Positions 36,701-64,000 of a DNA stretch of 64,000 nt are shown one piece after another. Made by a program: the position numbers and the translations under genes. Under the pieces are notes generated by a model, which saw only the letters and a list, made by a program, of their open reading frames with translations, was not told where the DNA came from and made no database searches. Positions within the stretch are counted from its first letter, which is position 1, and the number at the start of each line of letters is the position of its first letter. Source of the stretch: Larimichthys crocea. Its lineage: Eukaryota; Chordata; Actinopteri; Sciaenidae. The stretch covers positions 1,108,526 to 1,172,525 of the forward strand of contig NC_040026.1 in the NCBI RefSeq assembly GCF_000972845.2, given 5' to 3'.

Positions 36701-39700
36701 GAAGGAGCGATTCAACGCAGAGTACGATGACGAGGATGCCACTTACTTCGATGACCTGAAGGAGGAGATGCAGAAGCAGGCTGAGGTACCACAGCTGGTC
36801 TGAGGTCTTCTGTAGAGACTCTCCAGTCCTGTGCTCCTGTGGTTAACAGAGTCCAACAGTATTCATTCATTTGAGAAAGATTTAGACTTTAGGTGCTGGC
36901 ATCATATTTATTAGATTCATATTTTCTTGTCTTATTTCTGAAAATACGTCTCTGCATTCTGTCCTCAGCTGAACAGAGCAGAGTTTGAGGATGTGGATGA
37001 CGAGACCAGAGTGCAGTACGAAGGCTTCCGACCAGGAATGTACGTCAGATTAGAAATCTCCTCTATACCCTGCGAGTTTGTCACAAACTTCGACCCCCAT
37101 TATCCCATCATCCTCGGAGGTCTGAGCTCTGGTGAGGGCAACGTAGGATACCTGCAGGTATGTGCACTGCATTCACTGTATTCTGACATGAGCACTCGTA
37201 GTGCCCAAGGATGTCCTGTGAGGTTTCACACATCACTTGCAACCAGGGGAGAGGGGTGGGGGGTTTGAGAAAGCCCAGCACGCATGCAGCCATCCTGGAC
37301 CTGCAGCCGTTGTCAGCGCTGGTGTAGACCCACCTTGACAGGCTGGGGGGAGCAAAGCGGTGAAGGTGGGGGGGATGGGGGTGGGGCAGTGAAAGCATAT
37401 CTGTATATGTGTGCATGTGTGCGTAGGCCTGGAGACGTGCCCCGCCCTGCAACATAATCATGGAGTCTCAGTCCGCAGATGTTATGGCGATGGCATGGCA
37501 GTTGCTGTGGAGACAGCCTTGATCAGGTCATGGCAGAACAGTCAACAAGTGTCAGTGGGAGGTGGGGGAGTTGTTATTCCAGCAGTGGTCTTGGCCAAGG
37601 CCCTGCAGGTGTGGGGAGGTCAAGATAAGATTGGAATTGTTTGGTCTTGGGGCGAGTAGCTGCATTCTTTTACGTTACGGGCCATCTTAGCCAGAGTGGT
37701 TTTCTAAACGATCCATTTGCTTTTGCAAAACTGTCAGCTTCTCCATGATGTAACCCATATCCTGGTTGTTCTTGATGTTATCCATCGATCCTGTAATGGT
37801 AATAATAACAATAATAATGCATTTTATTTCAAAGCGCCTTTCAAAACACCCAAGGACACTATACAAAGATAAAAAGCAATAGAAATACAAGGATTAAAAA
37901 GGCAATACACAATAAAAAGCACAGGCTGTAAAATATAAAACAGTTCAGGAGTTGGAAGGTGGATAGGATCTGGCATGGTGACCATGTTCCAGTTCATAGT
38001 CTCTGTGATGGCTTCCATGTTGCGATTCAAAACTGTGCACAGTGAATACAGACTACTACTTTTTAAGAGCAGCTGATCTCCGCTCTCCTCCGCTCTCCTG
38101 TCACAGGGAAGTATAGGAAACATGTTAACATGTGTTAGCAGGGTCAGTGGAATATTATAATATTATATAATATATAATATAATATTCTGATTAGAATGAC
38201 TTGATGAAAATCAAAATAAACTTAGACTATTGGCTATTGGCTTTTATTGTCTCTTGTGTTATCAAACATAATACGATTTCTGTGTGCTTGCTGCTTCTTG
38301 TACTCTGTCATGTCCTGTCTGACATGAGAAATATCTCCTATAGTCCTTTTAGATTTCTGTGCGAACATTTTAAAATGATGAGCTCATATCTAAAGTGTGT
38401 GTGTGTGTGTGTGTGTCAGATGAGACTGAAGAAACACCGCTGGCATAGCCGCATCCTGAAGACACGAGACCCCCTCATCCTGTCATTAGGCTGGAGGCGC
38501 TTCCAGACCATCCCCCTGTACCACATCGAGGATCACAATGGACGCCACCGCCTGCTCAAATACACCCCGCAGCACATGCACTGTGGAGCCTCCATCTGGG
38601 GTGAGACACAGTTCAAACACACACCAAATGAATCAGTAAAGATGAAACATGTTTTCTTAGGTAGCTTATGTTTGGTCTGTCTGCACGAGTTTTCCTAAGA
38701 TGTAGACAAAGACATGTCTGTGATGAGCCAATATTTGTTTGTATTTCAGATACGCTGATAAAATGACCACATAAGATAATCACATTCAGTCGGTGTAGAC
38801 AGCAGCTGGCAGTTTGGAGGAGCAGACAATAGGACCAACATAGAAACTAAACAATGTACTGCTGTAGATGGGTGCTGCAACACAACTTATTCGTGCCTCA
38901 TAAAAAAGCAGTAGTAGTATGAGTAGGAGTATTTCACTTCATTACCTGGATTACAAACCTTCTCAACAGGAAACTGAAGCAGTCATATTGCTCATGTCAA
39001 AGCCATCAGACTTCATTGATAAAAAAACTAACTTCAGCTCACAGAACACACAACACAGGAGTTGCTGGTCTACTTCTTGGCCCTCAGAAACCAACATGTT
39101 GAAACACAGAAGTCACAAACACAGGAACTGAACAAGGCAGCAGTTGACCAGATACTCACACATTCTGTGGGGTGAAATGATTGTCTGTCCATGAAGTCTG
39201 GTGGGGACGTCCTGACTGCTGCCTGCTGTATTTATGCACTGACTATGAAGAAATACCTCATATAACCTGAACTATCCCTTTAACACTTACCCTACATGCA
39301 TCCCTGCCTTCATTACAATATTAATGGATAAATACTACACTTGCACACATAGCCAGTGTGATAGGTATTCATGTACTGTCATATATTGTTTTCAAATGGG
39401 TTATTAAGTCATCTGTGAGTGTCTGTAGAAATCATTTCTTCCTGTATAATGAGTCTAGAATTATATGTGATAACAATAACTAATCTTCTCTCTGCCTTTG
39501 TGTCACTGAAGGTCCTGTCACACCGCAGGGCACTGGCTTCCTGGCTGTGCAGTCAGTAACAGGAACTAAAGTAAGTCAGTTAGGATCAGTGTGATGCTTC
39601 AGTTCAAAAGTAACAACACTGTCAGTTTCTCACATGTGGTTAAAAGACGCTATGACTAAATATTCATATAGAATTATGCTCTAAAATCTTTCCATCTTCT

Positions 39701-42649
39701 CTCTGCAGGCTAATTTCCGTATTGCTGCCACAGGAGTCATCCTGGACCTGGATAAGTCTGTGACTATAGTGAAGAAGCTCAAACTCATCGGTTACCCCTA
39801 CAAGATCTTTAAGAACACAAGTTTCGTCAAAGTAGGAAGACAATCCTTCACTTCTCTCTCTGTCCTTTAAGTCTCATTTAAATCTACTGAAACAGGCTGG
39901 ATATGATCAATACAGTTAGTAGATGAGATTTATTTTTGTAGATGACCTCGTGTTGCTCGGATTTAGTTAGAGAATTGGTATCATTTAATTAATAAGTATT
40001 TGTATTCTATTCAGAACAGGAACTATAGTTTATGATACACCTTGCATTTAATAAGCGATATGATGTATGACATGATGTCAGTTCAGTTGTCCCATGGTTG
40101 ACATTAAAGGTCCAGTGTGTAACATTTAAGGATATCTGTTGACAGAAATGGAATATCATATTGATAACTATGTTTTCATTAATGTAAAAATTGTTATGTT
40201 TATGTTAGCTTAAAATTAGACTTTTATATCTACAGAGGGAGCAGGTCCTCTTCCATGGAGTCCACCATTTTGAACCTGTGTTTCTACAGCAGCCCAGAAG
40301 GGACAAACCAAACACTGGCTCTACATAGGACCTTTTATGTTTTCTTTTATTATTATTATAATTTTTTTTTTTTACATATTTCACCATCATTTTGTAGTTT
40401 CTCCTTCATGCTTGAACCGAGAAGGAGAGGTGACAGGTTTTCAGGTGGTTGCAATCTGAATCTTCACCACAAGATGCCACTAAATTCTACACACTGGACC
40501 TTTTAAAGTAGTCATGTTACACAGAAGAAGCGGCCCCTGTGTGTTTGCTTGACCCACAGCATAACTAATTTAACTTAGTCCAAGTTAAGTTCATAATTAA
40601 CGTGTGTAACCAGCATTACTTGATCAGTTGTTCCAGAAACATTGTTTACTGGAGGCTGATGTACAGCACAGACAGACATGTCACAATACAAATGAAGCAC
40701 AATTTGTGTCCTGAACTTAAACAGTCTGACATAACATTCATGATTTATTTAGAGTCGTGGTGCAGCAGCTGTTTGGTTTGCTTGTGTTGTGGAGAAAACT
40801 CCCAAAAAACTTGATGAAAGAAAGACATGGAGACTGCTGCTTGCCAATCCGAACTCCTTTACTTACAATTTTCACAGCTTTTTATAACCATTCTTACATC
40901 GCTGTTTCATAACCAAATCACCAAATATGGACCCAAACATCCTGAACTTTGTTCACATAGTCAATGTTCAAAGTATCATGAGAAATTCACAGAAATGTGT
41001 GTGTTACTCATGAGTGTGTATGTGTGCATGACTTCTCCATGATCTGGTCAAGGCAACCTGGCAACACAAGTCACCACTGGCGATGAATGTTTTCTGGCTG
41101 TTATCCCAGACCATGATACTGTTGAGGCTGTGTTTCCTGAACATGTTTCCTCATTTTTTGTGTTTGTGTGTTTCTTATTATATTACATATAGTAGTATAT
41201 ATGAACACGTCAACTCAGAACACGACACCTGTGTTGTATTTGTGCTTTGTTCTCTGTTGTTACTGCTTCCTGTGTTTTGACATGAGCTCTCTCTCTGCGT
41301 TTACAGGGCATGTTCAACACAGTGCTGGAGGTAGCTAAATTTGAAGGTGCTTCTGTACGGACAGTATCAGGGGTCAGAGGTCAGATAAAGAAGGCACTGT
41401 CCACCCCACCTGGAGCTTACCGAGCCACGTTTGAGGACCGCCTCCTCATGAGTGGTGAGTGTCTTTTTGTCACGGTACTGCTTTAATGAGATAAAAGTTG
41501 CATGCCATCTTTGCAAGGTAAATCCGCTGAGACGTCACTCAGTGGTTGTGCTTGGCGTACTCCTGCGAGTTGGGCTGCTCTTGGTTTTGCATCTTTGTGC
41601 TGAGGATGTGTTTGCTTCTGCAGACATCGTCTTCCTGCGCTCCTGGTATCCCGTGTCTGTTCCTCAGCTCTACAACCCCGTCACCTCTCTGCTGCTGCCC
41701 GTCGGTCAGAAGGACAGCTGGGAGGGCATGAGGACGGTGGGACAGCTCAAACATGATCTCGGCATCCGCAACAAACCCAACACGGACTCTCTGTACAAGG
41801 TGGAGTAGACTGACAGATCTCTGAACACCTGATCTGATCAATTAAAAAGTCATTAATCAAACAAAATGTGAGGATTTGATAGGATTAGGATTAGTCATGT
41901 ATTTTATTGTGCACTTGTTTGAATCTGTATATATCAAGTTTAGTGTTGCCTAGCTTTACGGTAAAACTTTGTATGGAGTTGTCCTGCAGTTAAAGCATCT
42001 GCAGACCTACTTCACATAAATCCTGAGTTAATGTGTCAATATCTATCTCCCTTCTCTTACAGCCAGTGGTCCGAGCCCAAAGGCGCTTCAACCCCCTCCA
42101 CATCCCCAAGGAGCTCCAGAAGGCCCTGCCATTTAAGAGCAAACCCAAACAGCAACAACCTCAAGGAAAGACGCCCAAAGACCTCCAGAGGCCCAGTGTG
42201 ATCAGAGAGCCCCAAGAGAGGAAGGTGAGTGAAACCACACTACAGTCTGAGCTACAGGCTCACTAAAAAATCACTGATTAACACTGATCTGACAACATCA
42301 ACACTATTGTTTGTTCAGATCATAACTGATAGAAATAATGTCCAAAACAAGACCCCTGCCTACTCCCTGCAGTAGAACATGACTTTATCTCTGTACTGTT
42401 TTTCTTGACCTGTTTCTTCAGGTGGCAGCCCTGCTCAACGCTCTGAGCACAGTCCACCATCACAAGAAGAAGAAAGCCCACACGGTGAAGCACGCCAAAC
42501 ACAAAGAGTTCCTGCAGCAGAAGGAGAAACAGGAGGAGGCCAAGCTGAAGAGACAGAAGGAGGCACGTAAAAAACTGTACCGCGTCATGGGCCAGATGGA
42601 CCAGAAGAAGCAGAGGTCCAGTCTGAAGGGGGCCCCCCAGGATGACTAA
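31116..42649 (+). CDS. bms1: BMS1, ribosome biogenesis GTPase-like factor, 22 coding exons, complete
   Basis: Nucleolar factor of the small-subunit processome. The family acts with RCL1 in 18S rRNA processing and 40S assembly. Coding exons: 31116-31288, 31446-31636, 32247-32326, 32502-32690, 32788-32930, 33343-33464, 33565-33758, 33894-34036, 34603-35093, 35396-35497, 35694-35845, 35936-36017, 36297-36376, 36585-36785, 36969-37157, 38420-38600, 39512-39570, 39709-39831, 41307-41454, 41624-41799, 42063-42224, 42422-42649. They sum to 3609 nt, 1202 aa plus stop, with every phase consistent. The human protein is about 1282 aa. Domains: basic N-terminus (1-58), P-loop GPPKVGKS (88-95), DASFG (154-158), THLD (183-186), AARP2CN-type region (about 230-330), acidic region (about 412-580), conserved C-terminal domain (about 780-1110), and a basic tail with [19 protein letters not shown]. 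The start ATG has a purine-poor but usable context (CAGGATGG). Confidence 0.97.
31446..32690 (+). other. bms1: BMS1 exons 3-5: GTPase-like core
   Basis: Exon 3 carries the P-loop, with Lys94 and Ser95 as the expected nucleotide contacts, and [12 protein letters not shown] follows across the exon 3/4 join. Exon 5 holds [13 protein letters not shown] and [10 protein letters not shown], where the usual NKxD box of GTPases is replaced by THLD, as in the BMS1/TSR1 family. This part is the best-conserved piece of the gene here. Confidence 0.9.
31851..31893. repeat. (AT)n tract in BMS1 intron 3
   Basis: AT-alternating run with a CT interruption. Confidence 0.9.
33759..33790. repeat. (GT)n microsatellite starting at the BMS1 exon 8 donor
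   Basis: The GT that opens the intron is the first unit of the repeat: CAGCAG|GTGTGTGTGT. Confidence 0.95.
34603..35093 (+). other. bms1: BMS1 exon 10: long acidic exon
   Basis: The largest exon of the gene (491 nt, residues 412-576). It opens with [18 protein letters not shown] family sequence. It then runs through long Glu/Asp stretches broken by short Lys-rich patches (KKKKLEEG) and Ser-Glu-Glu/Ser-Asp-Glu phosphosite-like motifs. Low complexity makes the length variable across species. The antisense reading frame is a Ser-rich shadow. Confidence 0.85.
37159..37640. other. Left part of BMS1 intron 16, G-rich, no gene recognised
   Basis: Contains G-rich runs (for example GGGGTGGGG near 37255 and GGGGGGGATGGG near 37369) and no supported ORF. 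It may be the 3' flank of the antisense insert to its right. Confidence 0.4.
37640..38110 (-). mobile_element. Antisense insert in BMS1 intron 16, LINE tail plus coding-like fragments
   Basis: On the minus strand, 37870-37800 is a typical fish LINE 3' end (TTTGAAATAAAATGCATTATTATT). Next to it is a coding-like stretch in the same strand. The part at 38123-37935 reads [18 protein letters not shown], and the part at 37791-37690 reads [17 protein letters not shown] then [11 protein letters not shown] stop, with an acceptor-like ATTACAG just before it. Together this suggests an antisense gene or DNA-transposon fragment with a LINE piece inserted. I cannot assign a family. The human BMS1 gene has no coding here to compare with. 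Confidence 0.4.
38397..38416. repeat. (GT)n microsatellite immediately before the BMS1 exon 17 acceptor
   Basis: A GT run ends in GTCAG|ATGAGACTG, so the last 20 bases before the acceptor are GT units and not a normal pyrimidine tract. Confidence 0.95.
40108..40502 (+). mobile_element. Short nonautonomous DNA element with GGTCCAGTG inverted ends (about 395 bp) in BMS1 intron 19
   Basis: The left end is AGGTCCAGTGTGTAACA and the right end, reversed, is AAGGTCCAGTGTGTAGAA. The flanks are TTAA on both sides (40104-40107 and 40503-40506), although TA would also fit. It has no transposase. Related copies lie at about 4430, 5880, 12246 and 43352. Confidence 0.75.
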
Positions 42650-42794
42650 CTCCCTGTATCTGGACTCATGAGGTGCAGACCTCTCCGGACTATGACTGAG
42701 ATGCTCGGTCTGCCCTCTGTACTGTTGTGTTTGATAACTTTGGCAGGTTCATTTTTATTGTATTTTTCTAGATGTATAAAGGACATGTTGTTCT

Positions 42795-42800
42795 AATAAA
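42795..42800 (+). terminator. bms1: BMS1 polyadenylation signal
   Basis: AATAAA about 146 bases after the stop codon, the first canonical signal in the 3' UTR. Confidence 0.8.
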
Positions 42801-43351
42801 ACACAATTATGACCTCAGAGTTTTCAGGTGTGTCACTGTGTTGCAGCTGTCAGATGTCTCAACTCATTCTCCGTTTTCACTCTGTGGAATTCCAGTACAT
42901 ACGACAATCGTTAACTTTACAGATAATCCCATCAAGGTTTAACTCGTAAAGTTAATGTGCGCTTTAAAAAAAAAAAAGATCTCCCCTGCATCATCAATGA
43001 TTTTCATAGAACTTTGAACTGGTCTATTGAGAACAGGTTTCAGATTAGAGGGTAAAGCTGGAGGACCTGACCTGCTGCTGTTCTGCTGTCTGTTTATTTT
43101 ACTGTACATGTGTCTGTCTATCAGAGAGTGTCAGAATCCCTTTAATGTTTGGATTTTTTTTTTAGTTTGTGATATTTCAAAACATGATGTTCAGATGTTA
43201 CAGTATGCTGTTATCGGCAGAAATGGTTTTAAAACTCAAATTCTTCACTTCATCTTAAGACGTCTTTCTTCTCAGTCAGTTTCAGTTTTTTTTGTCATGC
43301 AGGTTCAACAGCACAATAAATGTGTCAGATATATGATTATAAAATAAGATT

Positions 43352-43564
43352 TATTGGCAGAAATGGAATATAATATTCATAACTCTGTTTTCATTAATGT
43401 ATCATCACCTGAAAATAAGTGATTATATTTTTGTTAGATTAGATGAACTCTTATATCTACAGACTTAAGTCCACCATGTTTGTACAGCAGCCTAGAACTG
43501 ACAAACTAATCAGTAGATATAAATACATTATGCTAAATTACATTGAATCCTGCTCACTGGACCT
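43352..43564 (+). repeat. 5'-truncated copy of the GGTCCAGTG-type element
   Basis: Matches the interior of the 40108 copy from GGCAGAAATGGAATAT onward. It ends CACTGGACCT followed by TTAA (43565-43568), the same right-end context. Confidence 0.7.
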
Positions 43565-43568
43565 TTAA

Positions 43569-44064
43569 GAGCACCAGTTGCAGTAACAGCTAGACATAAA
43601 AAAATAAAAGAAAATGAATAAATAAAATATTTCTTAAATGAAAAGTGGAATCACGTTAAATAAAATAACATTTGTATAAATGTGCTACATACGTATGTGT
43701 GTGTGCTATACACCATAAGGGTTATGTAAATGTCTAAAAGTGTACAGAGTATTAAAAAGTCTCTATATGAATAAACATGAACGTACTATAAAATGATGAT
43801 ATACAACACTATATAAATATATGGGAATTGAGGACTGTGTGTAAGAGGAAGTATGTGTGTATACTGAAGTATGTCACAGTCTGGTTATGTATTAGCGTTG
43901 TGGTGATGCTTTTGTTGTGAAGGGCTGAGGCCGGAAGTGCAGATGTCGCCGCTGTCGGAGCACGCGCTGCAGGACCATTGGCTGTGAAAAGTTGGAGCTT
44001 TGGGATAAAGCGCGCGTGCTTCCCGCGGCTCGTAGAGCTCTTTTCAAGGCTGGCTCTTCACAAA
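43569..44064 (+). promoter_or_regulatory. mtr: MTR promoter and 5' UTR
   Basis: A GC-rich segment at 43920-44060 precedes the MTR start. It carries an ETS-type CCGGAAGT (43931-43938) and an inverted CCAAT box (ATTGG, 43977-43981), which is NF-Y-like. No TATA box was recognised. The intergenic distance from the BMS1 stop is about 1.4 kb. Confidence 0.6.
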
Positions 44065-63667
<19,603 letters not shown>

Positions 63668-64000
63668 GTACGAGCTGGACCACAGTCAGGGTTCTTTATA
63701 AATCCTACTCCAAACCTCCATCCTGCCACATGATGCACTTGGTTTTGTAGAAAACAGAGATGTTTTTGAAGATGATTCTTTGCTGCAGTTCATCACCTTT
63801 TATCATTATGTACGAAATTAAAAACATACAAATCTCCATTATGGGTTAAGGTTATAGAGTAGATGTTAGTCAGTGAATATGATATATAATTGAATTTAAT
63901 TCATTCACATTTGATTGTGTGGAAAAAACAAAAGCGGCAGTGCCATGGCTGTCTGCCTCGTGAGTCAGGGCCACCTCGCTGAGTGACTGCGTGATGCACA

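Noticed and set aside
30987..42649. snoRNA genes in BMS1 introns (ribosome-biogenesis host gene)
   Set aside because: I looked for paired C (RTGATGA) and D (CTGA) boxes at suitable spacing near exons and found no convincing pair. A covariance-model scan would settle it.

Overview
This is a vertebrate, almost certainly teleost fish, genomic window. It has compact multi-exon genes with GT-AG introns, dense (CA)n/(GT)n microsatellites, 3' tails of fish-type LINEs, and short inverted-repeat DNA transposons. Three conserved protein-coding genes can be read exon by exon. No bacterial, CRISPR, operon or phage features are present.

Layout. (1) About 1.46-3.59 kb, minus strand: ADO (2-aminoethanethiol / N-terminal cysteine dioxygenase), two coding exons, 264 aa, with a GC-rich 5' end and two ZNF143-like promoter motifs behind it. 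(2) About 4-30 kb: a gene-poor interval with no host gene I can support. It holds microsatellites, copies of a short element with GGTCCAG ends, two opposed copies of a TA-flanked Tc1/mariner-like element, a broken L2/CR1-type LINE (19.6-21.7 kb), a diverged repeat pair and a second LINE 3' fragment (29.1-29.75 kb). (3) About 30.1-42.8 kb, plus strand: BMS1, complete, 23 exons, with a spliced CDS of 3609 nt (1202 aa). All splice phases agree and the total is divisible by three. (4) About 44.0 kb to the right edge, plus strand: MTR (cobalamin-dependent methionine synthase). The first 28 coding exons (3010 nt, about 1003 aa) are present and the C-terminal activation domain runs off the window.

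MTR introns carry several transposon remnants: a 380-bp hAT-type MITE with a perfect 8-bp target duplication, a Tc1-like end, a 640-bp inverted-end element, and an antisense hAT transposase fragment of the KIAA1586-like type.

The three genes have no shared pathway beyond general metabolism. ADO is an oxygen-dependent thiol dioxygenase, BMS1 is a nucleolar GTPase-like factor of 40S ribosome assembly, and MTR links folate and methionine cycles. BMS1 and MTR are head-to-tail, about 1.3 kb apart, each with its own ETS-type promoter motif.

I did not find a convincing undescribed biological system. The most unusual items are microsatellites sitting directly on splice sites of BMS1 and MTR, the intron inside ADO, the mosaic LINE with an internal duplication, and an unidentified antisense coding-like insert in BMS1 intron 16.
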